From NCBI GenBank assembly GCA_965237855.1, contig CBDEGK010000003.1, positions 558,001 through 622,000 of the forward strand: DNA of 64,000 nt. Direction: 5' to 3'. Below the pieces are notes generated by a model that did not search any database, was not told where the DNA came from, and saw nothing but the letters and a program-made list of their open reading frames with translations. How positions within the stretch are numbered: position 1 is the first letter of the stretch; every line of letters begins with the position of its first letter. This document shows positions 16,325 through 24,681 of this stretch, piece after piece. The position numbers and the translations under genes are program-made. The stretch is from CBDEGK01 sp965237855. Its GTDB lineage: Bacteria > Pseudomonadota > Gammaproteobacteria > Pseudomonadales > Halieaceae.

Positions 16325-19033
16325 ATGTCTACACCGCCGCTGGTTCTTGTTGACGGCTCGTCCTATGTCTACCGGGCTTACCACGCCCTGCCTCCCCTAC
16401 AGAACTCCCGTGGCCAGGCCACCGGTGCCGTCAAAGGCGTTATCAATATGTTGCGGCGGCTGATCAAGGACTATCCTGAGTCCGTGGTGGCGGTTGTGTT
16501 TGACGCCAAGGGCAAGACCTTCCGCGATGACCTGTTCCCCGACTACAAGGCCAACCGGCCGCCCATGCCCGATGATTTGCGGGAACAAATTGAACCCATT
16601 CATGAAATCGTCAAGGCCATGGGTTTGCCCTTTCTCTGCGTTGAGGGAGTCGAGGCGGACGATGTGATTGGTACCCTGGCTGCGCAGGCTGGCGATCAGG
16701 GCTTACCGGTGGTTATCTCCACCGGCGACAAGGACATGGCACAGTTGGTCAACCAGCATGTCACCTTGGTCAATACCATGACCGATACGGTGATGGACCC
16801 AGCCGGTGTTAGCGAAAAGTTCGGTATTGGCCCGGAGTTGATTATCGATTTTCTGGCCCTGATGGGGGATAAAGTCGACAATATCCCGGGCGTGCAAGGA
16901 GTGGGTGAGAAGACGGCCCTGGCCTTGCTGCAGGGCCTGGGCGGTCTCGATGACATATATGCACAGCTTGATAAGGTAGCGGAACTTGAATTTCGTGGCG
17001 CCAAGAAAATGGGTGAAAAACTCGCGGCGGAAAAAGACAAGGCCTATATGTCCTATACCCTGGCCACGATCAAGACCGATGTGGAACTGGGGCAGGGCCC
17101 GGCTGAGCTGGCCAATGGCGCCGCCGACAAAGAGGCCCTGCTAGATTGGTTCCAACGTATGGAGTTCAGGTACTGGCTCGATGACCTGCTGGGTGATGAG
17201 GAAGTGCCGACGCCGAAAATCGCCGAGTTGAGCTGCGACACGGTGCGGGACAAGGCCAGTTTCGAAACCTGGTTGGCGCGGCTGCGGGAAGCCGAGCTGT
17301 TCGCCTTCGATACTGAAACCACCAGCCTCGCCTATATGCAGGCGCGTATCGTCGGTGTGTCCTTCGCGGTGCAGGCCGGTGAAGCAGCCTATGTGCCCCT
17401 GGCTCACGCCTATGTCGGTGCGCCAGAGCAACTCGATCGCGAGTGGGCACTGGCGCAATTGAAACCGATCCTGGAGGATCCAGAGCAACATAAGGTCGGG
17501 CAAAATCTCAAGTACGATGCCAGCGTGCTGGCCAATCACGGCATCACCTTGCGCGGTATCGCCCACGACACCATGCTGGAATCCTATGTGCTGGACTCCA
17601 CAGCGACACGGCATGACATGGACAGCCTGGCGCTGAAGTACCTGGGTCGCAACACCATTCATTTTACGGATATTGCCGGCAAGGGTGCCAAGCAAATCAC
17701 TTTTGACCAGGTGCGGGTGGAGGAAGCTGCGCCCTACGCGGCGGAAGACGCGGAAATCACCTGGTGCCTGCATCGGGCATTACTGCCTCGGCTGCAGCAG
17801 GAACCCGGCCTGGCCAGTGTCTATGAAGACATCGAGGTACCGCTGGTGCCCGTGATGTCGCGCATTGAGCGCAATGGCGCCCTGCTCAGCCGTGAACTGC
17901 TGCACAAGCAAAGCGCAGAACTGGGTGCGCGCATTGAAGAACTGCAGCGGGAAGTCCACAGCCTGGCCGGGGATGAGTTTAACCTGGGTTCGCCCAAGCA
18001 ACTGGGCGAGGTACTGTTTGAAAAGCTGCAGCTGCCGGTCATTAAAAAAACGCCCAAGGGGGCGGCATCAACGGCTGAAGAGGTATTGCAGGAATTGGCG
18101 CTGGATTATCCCCTGCCCAAGTTGGTACTCGAATACCGCAGCCTGAGTAAGCTGAAGTCCACCTACACCGACAAGCTGCCACAGATGATTGACCCGGATA
18201 CCGGGCGCGTACACACGTCCTATCACCAGGCAGTAACCTCGACGGGGCGGCTCTCCTCTTCCGACCCCAATTTGCAGAATATTCCCATTCGTACCGCCGA
18301 GGGTCGCCGCATCCGACAGGCGTTTATTGCGCCAGCGGGATACAAGATACTGGCCGCGGATTATTCGCAGATAGAGCTGCGGATCATGGCGCACCTGTCC
18401 GCAGACGATGGTTTGTTGAGCGCTTTCAGGGAAGGTCTCGATGTCCACCGCGCGACCGCTGCAGAAGTTTTCGGGGTTGGGCTGGATGGTGTATCTGACG
18501 AGCAACGGCGCAAGGCCAAAGCCATCAACTTCGGCCTGATCTACGGCATGTCGGCCTTTGGCCTGGCCAAGCAGTTACAGCTGGGGCGACACGAGGCGCA
18601 AGAATATATCGACCTGTATTTCGAGCGTTATCCCGGCGTGCAAGCCTATATGGATGACACCCGCGAACGAGCTCGCCAGCAGGGCTTTGTAGAAACCCTG
18701 TTTGGCCGCCGGCTGTACTTGCCGGAGATCAATGCCCGCAACAAGATGCGGGCCCAGGCAGCCGAGCGCACAGCAATCAATGCCCCCATGCAAGGGACCG
18801 CGGCAGACATCATCAAGCGAGCGATGCTATCGGTAGATGACTGGTTACAGACAGAAGGGCCCGATGCGCGGATTATCATGCAGGTACACGATGAACTGGT
18901 ATTGGAAGTGTCAGATGCCGAGGTCGACGATGTCAGTCAGCGCTTGTGCGAGTTGATGTCAGGTGCGGCCAGCCTGGAGGTGCCCTTGCTGGTTGAAGCG
19001 GGGGTGGGTGACAACTGGGACCAGGCTCACTGA
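16325..19033 (+). CDS. polA: DNA polymerase I
   Basis: PolA fills Okazaki and repair gaps and removes RNA primers. The 902-residue protein has an N-terminal 5'-nuclease domain (about 1-295, beginning L-V-D-G-S-S-Y-V-Y-R-A), a 3'-5' proofreading domain with D329-T-E331 intact, and a C-terminal polymerase domain with motif A D679-Y-S-Q-I-E-L-R, the O-helix R-R-K-A-K-A-I-N-F-G, and motif C H-D856-E-L-V. All catalytic acids are present, so both exonucleases should be active. The ATG at 16325 is chosen over an upstream TTG. The last 7 bp overlap the convergent engB. Confidence 0.97.
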   Translation: MSTPPLVLVDGSSYVYRAYHALPPLQNSRGQATGAVKGVINMLRRLIKDYPESVVAVVFDAKGKTFRDDLFPDYKANRPPMPDDLREQIEPIHEIVKAMGLPFLCVEGVEADDVIGTLAAQAGDQGLPVVISTGDKDMAQLVNQHVTLVNTMTDTVMDPAGVSEKFGIGPELIIDFLALMGDKVDNIPGVQGVGEKTALALLQGLGGLDDIYAQLDKVAELEFRGAKKMGEKLAAEKDKAYMSYTLATIKTDVELGQGPAELANGAADKEALLDWFQRMEFRYWLDDLLGDEEVPTPKIAELSCDTVRDKASFETWLARLREAELFAFDTETTSLAYMQARIVGVSFAVQAGEAAYVPLAHAYVGAPEQLDREWALAQLKPILEDPEQHKVGQNLKYDASVLANHGITLRGIAHDTMLESYVLDSTATRHDMDSLALKYLGRNTIHFTDIAGKGAKQITFDQVRVEEAAPYAAEDAEITWCLHRALLPRLQQEPGLASVYEDIEVPLVPVMSRIERNGALLSRELLHKQSAELGARIEELQREVHSLAGDEFNLGSPKQLGEVLFEKLQLPVIKKTPKGAASTAEEVLQELALDYPLPKLVLEYRSLSKLKSTYTDKLPQMIDPDTGRVHTSYHQAVTSTGRLSSSDPNLQNIPIRTAEGRRIRQAFIAPAGYKILAADYSQIELRIMAHLSADDGLLSAFREGLDVHRATAAEVFGVGLDGVSDEQRRKAKAINFGLIYGMSAFGLAKQLQLGRHEAQEYIDLYFERYPGVQAYMDDTRERARQQGFVETLFGRRLYLPEINARNKMRAQAAERTAINAPMQGTAADIIKRAMLSVDDWLQTEGPDARIIMQVHDELVLEVSDAEVDDVSQRLCELMSGAASLEVPLLVEAGVGDNWDQAH

Positions 19034-19707
19034 TCCGGGAGCTCTTCGTCGGCTGCCTCCACTGCTTCTTCCCCTGTTTCTTCCACTACGCTGACGTCCG
19101 TCAGCCAGGCATTCAGCTTTTTTTCCAGTTCACGCAGGCCGGTACCTTTCAGCGCAGAAAATAGCTGAACACTGACCAGGTCCTCATGTTCCGCCAGCTG
19201 TTTACGCATCTTGAGCAAGGTGCTATTCGCGGGCCCCTTTTTCAGTTTGTCGGCCTTGGTCAGCAGGATATGTACCGGCATGGTCGCGGACACCGCCCAT
19301 TCCAGCATGACCCGGTCAAAGTCCTGCAACGGCCGGCGGGAATCCATCAGCATTATCATGCCCCGCAGTGATTGCCGCTGTTCCAGGTACGCCTCCAGCT
19401 GTTCGGTCCACTCCCGTTTAACGGGCTCTGGCACCTTGGCATAGCCGTAGCCCGGCAGATCCACCAGCCGCTGGTTGTCGCTGAGGTGGAAGAAATTCAG
19501 CAGCTGCGTCCGGCCCGGCGTTTTAGAGGTGCGCGCCAACTTGTGGTTGCCGGTCAGGGTGTTGATGGCGCTGGATTTCCCGGCATTGGAGCGACCGGCG
19601 AATGCCACCTCCCAGCCCTCGTCAGCGGGACATTGATGGACCTTTGAGGCACTGGTCAGGAAGCTGGCTGTACGAAAATCCAGGCGCTCGATTTCTGGTT
19701 TAATCAT
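19027..19707 (-). CDS. engB: Ribosome biogenesis GTPase EngB/YsxC
   Basis: EngB (YihA) is an essential GTPase for large-subunit ribosome assembly. The 226 residues include G1 G38-R-S-N-A-G-K44-S-S, G3 D-L-P-G-Y-G, G4 T-K-A-D and a final S-A-L-K-G-T-G G5 region, plus an acidic C-terminal tail of about 20 residues. The ATG at 19707 opens the conserved block before the P-loop; an upstream in-frame start would add an implausible 48 residues. Convergent with polA (7-bp overlap) and divergent from the cytochrome c5 gene, a typical gammaproteobacterial order. Confidence 0.95.
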   Translation of the reverse strand: MIKPEIERLDFRTASFLTSASKVHQCPADEGWEVAFAGRSNAGKSSAINTLTGNHKLARTSKTPGRTQLLNFFHLSDNQRLVDLPGYGYAKVPEPVKREWTEQLEAYLEQRQSLRGMIMLMDSRRPLQDFDRVMLEWAVSATMPVHILLTKADKLKKGPANSTLLKMRKQLAEHEDLVSVQLFSALKGTGLRELEKKLNAWLTDVSVVEETGEEAVEAADEELPDQ

Positions 19708-19722
19708 TGATTTGCTTGGCTT

Positions 19723-19749
19723 TTGGTTGCCCAGTATGTCGTATATAAT
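19723..19749 (+). promoter_or_regulatory. Sigma-70-like promoter for cytochrome c5/c4 genes
   Basis: TTGGTT (19723-19728) and a perfect TATAAT (19744-19749) with a 15-bp spacer, 95 bp before the cytochrome c5 ATG in the divergent engB/cytochrome region. The spacing is shorter than the 17-bp optimum. Confidence 0.45.
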
Positions 19750-19843
19750 GCCACAGCTTTTAAGACCAGCGAGAATTTTGCGGCCGAAACACAGTAGTGA
19801 AGCGGGCTTCGGGATATTTTGCGGCCTCACAGGGGAGAGAAAT

Positions 19844-20149
19844 ATGAGCAAACTGATGCTGAGTGCTGTTCTGGCACTGGGTGTTTCAGGCTTGGCGCAA
19901 GCCGACGCAGTGGAAGATCGCTACAACAAAACTTGCGTGGTTTGCCACGCGGCGGGTGCCGCTGGCGCTCCCAAGACCGGAGTTGCTGCTGAGTGGGAAG
20001 AGCGCCTGGCCAAGGGTATGGATGCAATGGTGCAATCCGTGGACGAGGGCATGGGGGCCATGCCGGCGAAAGGCATGTGTTTTGACTGCGACGCCGCTGA
20101 ATTCCGTGCAACTGATAGAGTATATGTCAGGGGCCAAGTAAGTCCCTGA
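19844..20149 (+). CDS. Cytochrome c5-type protein with frameshifted C-terminus
   Basis: A periplasmic mono-heme cytochrome of 101 residues: signal peptide 1-20 ending A-Q-A, heme motif C31-V-V-C-H35, axial methionine in G-A-M-P-A-K-G-M, and the C-x-x-C (G-M-C-F-D-C) typical of c5. After A-A-E-F-R-A-T the encoded end is D-R-V-Y-V-R-G-Q-V-S-P. One base out of phase the sequence reads I-E-Y-M-S-G-A-K and stops at 20139-20141, which is the normal family ending. Removing one base at about 20114 (the G of ACTGATAG) restores it. G-G-G-G-A-G-A-G precedes the ATG. The heme site is intact; only the last helix is altered. Confidence 0.85.
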   Translation: MSKLMLSAVLALGVSGLAQADAVEDRYNKTCVVCHAAGAAGAPKTGVAAEWEERLAKGMDAMVQSVDEGMGAMPAKGMCFDCDAAEFRATDRVYVRGQVSP

Positions 20150-20195
20150 GCACTGGGGCACGATGGGCCCCCTATAAACGATAGTTGGAAGAATC

Positions 20196-20828
20196 ATGAA
20201 ATACATTATTATCGCGCTCGGCCTGGCGCTGGGATTTGTTAACCTCGCCCTCGCCGGTGACGCCGCCGCTGGCAAGGACAAGACACTGGTCTGTTCCGCC
20301 TGTCATGGCGCGGACGGCAACAGCCTGGCGGGAGCATTTCCGAAGTTGGCGGGTCAAAACGAGAAATACCTGCTGAAACAGCTCAATGATATAAAGAGCG
20401 GTACGCGTCCAGTCCCGACCATGGCCGGACAATTGGACAGTATGAGCGATGACGATATGGCCAATATCGCCGCCTACTACGCCTCCCAGACGGGCTCTGG
20501 TGGTCAGGCTGACGCCGACAAGATCGCACTCGGGCAAAAAGTCTACCGCGCCGGGGTCAGCAGTGCTGGGGTTGCCGCGTGCGCCGCCTGTCACGGTGCC
20601 CGAGGTGGTGGTAATAGCCCGGCTGGTTTTCCGGCTCTGGCAGGCCAGCATGCGGACTACATTGCGGATCAGCTGCGTAAATTCCGCAGCGGCGCTCAAA
20701 ACACGCTGGAACAAGACCCCAGCGCGCGCACTAACGACGGCGACGGCAGCATGATGCGCGATGTGGCTGCCCGTATGAGCGACAATGAAATCGATGCGGT
20801 TGCCAGCTACATAGCCGGCTTGCACTAG
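20196..20828 (+). CDS. Di-heme cytochrome c4
   Basis: A periplasmic electron carrier of 210 residues with a signal peptide (about 1-20, ending L-A-L-A) and two tandem cytochrome c domains, heme motifs C33-S-A-C-H37 and C129-A-A-C-H133. Cytochrome c4 donates electrons to cbb3- or aa3/caa3-type oxidases, so with the oxidase operon 4 kb upstream it may be a donor (inference). It lies 46 bp after the c5 gene and 19 bp before dsbA, and is probably cotranscribed with both. T-T-G-G-A-A-G is the likely ribosome site. Confidence 0.93.
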   Translation: MKYIIIALGLALGFVNLALAGDAAAGKDKTLVCSACHGADGNSLAGAFPKLAGQNEKYLLKQLNDIKSGTRPVPTMAGQLDSMSDDDMANIAAYYASQTGSGGQADADKIALGQKVYRAGVSSAGVAACAACHGARGGGNSPAGFPALAGQHADYIADQLRKFRSGAQNTLEQDPSARTNDGDGSMMRDVAARMSDNEIDAVASYIAGLH

Positions 20829-20847
20829 TACTGGAGACTTTCCCCTG

Positions 20848-21480
20848 ATGCGCCTGTTTTTATTGCTCGCTAGCCTGCTGCTTGTACCGGTTTCCAGTAT
20901 TGCCCAGGCAGTGGATTCCTACGTAGAGGGAACCCATTACCAGGTGGTGACGCCAGTCCAGCGTACCCGCGACCCGTCTAAAATCGAGGTACTGGAGTTT
21001 TTCTGGTATGGCTGTGGGCACTGCTATAACTTCGAACCGGTAATCAAGCAGTGGAAGAAATCCATAGCGGAGGATGTCGACTTTACACCCTCTCCGGCAA
21101 TGTGGAACGGGGCCATGGAAATCCACGCGCAGGCCTATTACACGGCCCAGGCTATGGGCGTACTCGAGGTCATGCACGACGCCCTGTTTGCCGCTATTAA
21201 TGTCGATCGCAAGCGTTTGACCAGTGAAGACGACCTGGCGCAGCTGTTTGCTGCTAACGGGGTGGATGCCGAGGCCTTTCGGAAGGTATTTCAGTCTTTC
21301 GGGGTCAGCAGCCAGGTTCGCCAGGCCTCCTCACGCGCGCGCGGCGCTCGCATCACCGGCACACCAGAGGTGATGGTGGCAGGAAAATACCGCATCGATA
21401 CCCGCATGGCGGGGGGTCAGGCAGAAATGCTGAAGATCGTGGATTTCCTGGTTGAAAAAGAGCGCGCCAGCCAGCAGTAA
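20848..21480 (+). CDS. dsbA: Thiol:disulfide interchange protein DsbA
   Basis: DsbA oxidises cysteine pairs in exported proteins. The 210-residue precursor has a signal peptide (about 1-21, ending I-A-Q-A) and a thioredoxin fold interrupted by a helical domain. The active site is C56-G-H-C59, the common DsbA dipeptide, and the cis-proline loop is G-T-P-E-V-M-V. It follows cytochrome c4, a frequent linkage in Pseudomonas relatives. The stop is 4 bp from that of the convergent cysteine synthase gene. Confidence 0.94.
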   Translation: MRLFLLLASLLLVPVSSIAQAVDSYVEGTHYQVVTPVQRTRDPSKIEVLEFFWYGCGHCYNFEPVIKQWKKSIAEDVDFTPSPAMWNGAMEIHAQAYYTAQAMGVLEVMHDALFAAINVDRKRLTSEDDLAQLFAANGVDAEAFRKVFQSFGVSSQVRQASSRARGARITGTPEVMVAGKYRIDTRMAGGQAEMLKIVDFLVEKERASQQ

Positions 21481-21484
21481 ACCT

Positions 21485-22489
21485 CTAGCACTCCAGCCAT
21501 TCAGGCACAGGCAAACCTTTGTTGGCTAGGAATACCGGGTTGAATAGTTTGCTCTGGTAGCGATTGCCGTAGTCGCAAAGAATGGTGACGATGGTGTGGC
21601 CCGGACCTAACTCCTCGGCCAATCTCACCGCACCGGCAATATTGATACCGCTCGAACCGCCCAGGCACAGGCCTTCCCGGCGCAGCACGTCAAAAATATA
21701 GGGTAGTGCTTCGGTGTCACTAATCTGGAAGGCGTGGTCTACTTTGGCGGCGGCCACATTGTCGGTGATGTGATTGATGCCAATACCCTCAATGATGGAT
21801 GTGCCTTCGGCCTTGAGTTCGCCACTGGTGTAGTAGTCGTACAGGGAAGCACCCTCTGGGTCTGCCACGGCGATCTGGACATTGGCATTGTGATCTTTGA
21901 GGCGATTCGAGACCCCCGCTAGGGTGCCGCCGGTACCCACGGCACAGACGAATCCATCTACCTTGCCGTCACACTGCTGCCAGATTTCCTCAGCCGTGGT
22001 GCGCGCATGTATCTCCAGATTGGCGAGGTTGTCGAACTGGCGCGCCCACAGCGCTCCGTGTGCCTCTTTGCCATTGAGTTTTCCCGCCAGTCGCTGGGCG
22101 GTGTGTATGTAGTGATTTTCATCGCTGTAGGAGGTGGCTTGTACCAGGTGTAGTTCGGCGCCGAGTAACTCCAACATATCGATTTTCTCTTTGCTCTGGG
22201 TCATGGGCATGACCACGACACTGCGATAACCCAGGGCATTGGCGATGAGGGTCAGGCCGATGCCGGTATTACCCGCGGTGCCCTCGACAATTGTGCCACC
22301 GGGTTCCAACAGGCCCTTGTTCTGGGCATCGAGGATGATACCCAGGGCAGTGCGGTCCTTGACTGAACCGCCAGGATTCATGAACTCGGCTTTGCCGTAG
22401 ATTTGACAGCCGGTTTTGGCGGAGGCCTCGCGCAAAAGCAGCAGCGGGGTATTGCCAATTAGTTGGGTGACATCGGTGGCCGCGCTCAC
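21485..22489 (-). CDS. Cysteine synthase family protein (PLP, O-acetylserine sulfhydrylase-like)
   Basis: A fold-type II PLP enzyme predicted to make cysteine from O-acetylserine and sulfide. The 334 residues start at a GTG with T-G-G-A-G seven bases upstream. I-G-N-T-P-L is near 11-16, the PLP lysine K44 lies in G-G-S-V-K-D-R-T, the phosphate loop G-T-A-G-N-T-G is near 70-76, and a second Gly-rich loop is C-L-G-G-S-S-G. The sequence looks closer to the longer CysK-like/CBS-like group than to E. coli CysK or CysM, so I leave the symbol blank. It follows the Bcr/CflA gene by 66 bp on the same strand. Confidence 0.85.
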   Translation of the reverse strand: MSAATDVTQLIGNTPLLLLREASAKTGCQIYGKAEFMNPGGSVKDRTALGIILDAQNKGLLEPGGTIVEGTAGNTGIGLTLIANALGYRSVVVMPMTQSKEKIDMLELLGAELHLVQATSYSDENHYIHTAQRLAGKLNGKEAHGALWARQFDNLANLEIHARTTAEEIWQQCDGKVDGFVCAVGTGGTLAGVSNRLKDHNANVQIAVADPEGASLYDYYTSGELKAEGTSIIEGIGINHITDNVAAAKVDHAFQISDTEALPYIFDVLRREGLCLGGSSGINIAGAVRLAEELGPGHTIVTILCDYGNRYQSKLFNPVFLANKGLPVPEWLEC

Positions 22490-22555
22490 GAACACACTCC
22501 AGATAGATAGACAGGAGGAACAGGAGGCACAGTATGCCACAAGCTGTTGGATGAT

Positions 22556-23740
22556 CTAGTCGTGTCTACGCAGGGGCCGCAGCATCAGCCAGGCGATAAC
22601 TACCACTGACAAGATGACTGCCGTCATCGGCGTTGCTGAGTCCACCAACAACAGGCCTACCAGCGCACCGCCGAGGCTGGAAATGCCCATTTGCAGAAAG
22701 CCCAGCATAGCTGATGCGGTGCCGGCCATATGGGGATAGGGGCGCAGTGCAGTGGCCATGGCATGGGGTAATACCAGGCCCAGTGCCATGGAATAAAATG
22801 ACATGGGCACAATGATGCTGGTGGGGGTAAACCAGATTTCGGCAGCCGCCGTCATCGCCAGCGCTGCCAGTATGGCGAGGTTGGTTCCCAGCCACATGAT
22901 TTGTTCGGAGCTGCGGCGCCGGGACAGTCGAGTGCTGAGTCCATTGCCGATGATATATCCGGCTACTGTAGGTAGAAACAGAAAACCGAAATACTCGGTG
23001 GGAACACCCATCATATCGACAAAAACGAAACTCGAGCCGGACAGGAAGGCGATCATGCCAGAGTAAACCAGTGAGCTGGCAGCGGTTATGGTCAGGTAGC
23101 GACGATCGAGCAACAACTGCCAGTAATTGCGCCAGATTTTAACCGGGCGCAGGGATTGTCGAATCGACAGTGATTCAGGTAAAAGCACGACGACTATCAG
23201 CGCTGCAAGTAGTGCATAGACGATGAGGGCGTAAAAAATAGCGGGCCACTGGAAGAATTTAAGTAGCAGTCCCCCCAGTGCCGGTGCGACTGCCGGCGCC
23301 AGGGCCATGATCATGGCTATGTAGGCCAGTGCGCGGGCGGCATCCTGGGGTTTGAACAAATCCCGCGTCATGGCCCGGCCGAGGGTGGGCCCGACACAGG
23401 CGCCGATGCCCTGCAAAAACCGGTACAAGATCAGCTCGCTGATAGTCACTGCATTGGCGCAGGCCAGACCCGCGGCCACATATAGCGCGAGCCCGAGCAG
23501 CAGGATGGGTTTGCGTCCAAATCGGTCAGCAAGGGGGCCGCAAACAAGGTGAAACAGGGCAAAACCCACCAGGTAACTGCTGATGGTGAGCTGCACTTGG
23601 CTGATGTTGGTACCGAACCATGTCACCATGCCCGGCAGCGCCGGCAGGTACATGTCGATGGTCAGGGGCCCCAGCGCGACCAGTGTGGCCAGGACCACCA
23701 GTAGCCAGGGGGAATCTTTAGAGAGGGTGCGTGCCGACAT
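22556..23740 (-). CDS. Bcr/CflA-family multidrug MFS exporter
   Basis: A 394-residue, 12-helix major facilitator. The N-terminal segment T-I-D-M-Y-L-P-A-L-P, the loop A-D-R-F-G-R-K-P after helix 2, and Q-G-I-G-A-C-V-G-P near helix 4 identify the Bcr/CflA (DHA1) family of proton-coupled exporters. E. coli Bcr exports bicyclomycin and also cysteine. Here the gene sits just upstream of a cysteine synthase on the same strand, so control of cysteine level by export is a reasonable but untested idea. Confidence 0.88.
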   Translation of the reverse strand: MSARTLSKDSPWLLVVLATLVALGPLTIDMYLPALPGMVTWFGTNISQVQLTISSYLVGFALFHLVCGPLADRFGRKPILLLGLALYVAAGLACANAVTISELILYRFLQGIGACVGPTLGRAMTRDLFKPQDAARALAYIAMIMALAPAVAPALGGLLLKFFQWPAIFYALIVYALLAALIVVVLLPESLSIRQSLRPVKIWRNYWQLLLDRRYLTITAASSLVYSGMIAFLSGSSFVFVDMMGVPTEYFGFLFLPTVAGYIIGNGLSTRLSRRRSSEQIMWLGTNLAILAALAMTAAAEIWFTPTSIIVPMSFYSMALGLVLPHAMATALRPYPHMAGTASAMLGFLQMGISSLGGALVGLLLVDSATPMTAVILSVVVIAWLMLRPLRRHD

Positions 23741-23800
23741 GGGGGGGGCGATGCTAGCACATCCGTCGCTGCACCCTGATCACTTTTAGAGAGACCGGGC

Positions 23801-24583
23801 TTACTTCTCGAAGCTGAGTACCACCTTCCACCATAGTTTTGGAAACAACGCCTTCCACAGGTAGAGCAGACGAGCTTCACCCGGGTAGATAATATCTCGT
23901 CCCTTGGCCACGCCCTTGTCGATGGCATCGACGATTTTTTCTGGGTCGGCAAGGCGGCCACTGTCTTTTGCCTTGAGGATGCTTCCCGGCGCGTCGGTGG
24001 CAATGGACTGATCTACCAGGGGGGTATTAACGGCGGGCGGGCATACCAGGTGGATGTTGACGCCACTGCCGCGAGTCTCGTTCTGCAGGCACTCCACGTA
24101 GGCATTCACCGCCGCCTTGGTGGCGCAATAGGCCCCCATCTTGGGGACAAAGGCGTGACCGGCAATCGAACCAAATACAATCATACGTCCTGAATTGCGC
24201 TCCATCATGCCAGGCAGCAGGGTCTTGATCATATAGACCGTGCCGAAGAAATTGACCTGGAACAGAAATGCTAGCTTTGCCGGTGTGTGATCGACCAGGG
24301 CGTGGCTGGGCATGAGTGCGGCGGCATGGACCAGGTGGTCTACTGGCCCCAACTGGGACTCAACAGCGCTAACCTGTTGTTGTACGTCTTCAAGGCTGGA
24401 AATATCACAACGGAAAGGCGTGATGTTGTCGTTTTCCGCGGCTGTTGCCGCCAGCCCATCTTCATTGAGATCGAAAATGGCGACCTTCGTGCCCTGACGC
24501 GCCAGGCGCAGGGCACAGATCCGACCCATGCCGCTGGCACCGCCGGTGACCAGGGCTATTTTGCCCTGCATGGAATCTGACAT
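23801..24583 (-). CDS. Short-chain dehydrogenase/reductase
   Basis: A 260-residue classical SDR oxidoreductase. The cofactor loop is T13-G-G-A-S-G-M-G20, an Asp-60-type D-I-S motif follows, and the catalytic triad is S139, Y152 and K156 (Y-C-A-T-K). The usual N-A-G is replaced by H-A-A. The last 30 residues are hydrophobic and aromatic (Y-L-W-K-A-L-F-P-K-L-W-W) and may touch the membrane, as in SDRs acting on lipids. The substrate is unknown. G-A-G-G-A-A precedes the ATG at 24583, and an inverted repeat lies 25-40 bp upstream. Confidence 0.88.
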   Translation of the reverse strand: MSDSMQGKIALVTGGASGMGRICALRLARQGTKVAIFDLNEDGLAATAAENDNITPFRCDISSLEDVQQQVSAVESQLGPVDHLVHAAALMPSHALVDHTPAKLAFLFQVNFFGTVYMIKTLLPGMMERNSGRMIVFGSIAGHAFVPKMGAYCATKAAVNAYVECLQNETRGSGVNIHLVCPPAVNTPLVDQSIATDAPGSILKAKDSGRLADPEKIVDAIDKGVAKGRDIIYPGEARLLYLWKALFPKLWWKVVLSFEK

Positions 24584-24607
24584 GTTGTATTCCTCGAAAA
24601 CCTATTA

Positions 24608-24623
24608 ACTAATAGTCATTAGT
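24608..24623. promoter_or_regulatory. Inverted repeat at the SDR promoter, operator candidate
   Basis: ACTAAT (24608-24613) and ATTAGT (24618-24623) form perfect 6-bp arms around AGTC, 25-40 bp upstream of the SDR start, where a repressor would block the promoter. The size suits a TetR-type dimer. No regulator gene is adjacent, so the binding protein is unknown. Confidence 0.4.
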
Positions 24624-24681
24624 GATGCGCGGCATACTACCGCTAGCGGCCCTGCCTGACAACCGCTTGCGCGGTGCGGGT

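Noticed and set aside
19708..19851. 48-residue N-terminal extension of EngB
   Set aside because: It would run across the cytochrome c5 promoter and ribosome-binding site and has no conservation with EngB proteins.
22495..22540. Upstream extension of the cysteine synthase (Cys/Ser-rich N-terminus)
   Set aside because: The extension lacks a ribosome-binding site and family similarity; the GTG at 22489 has GGAG at good spacing.
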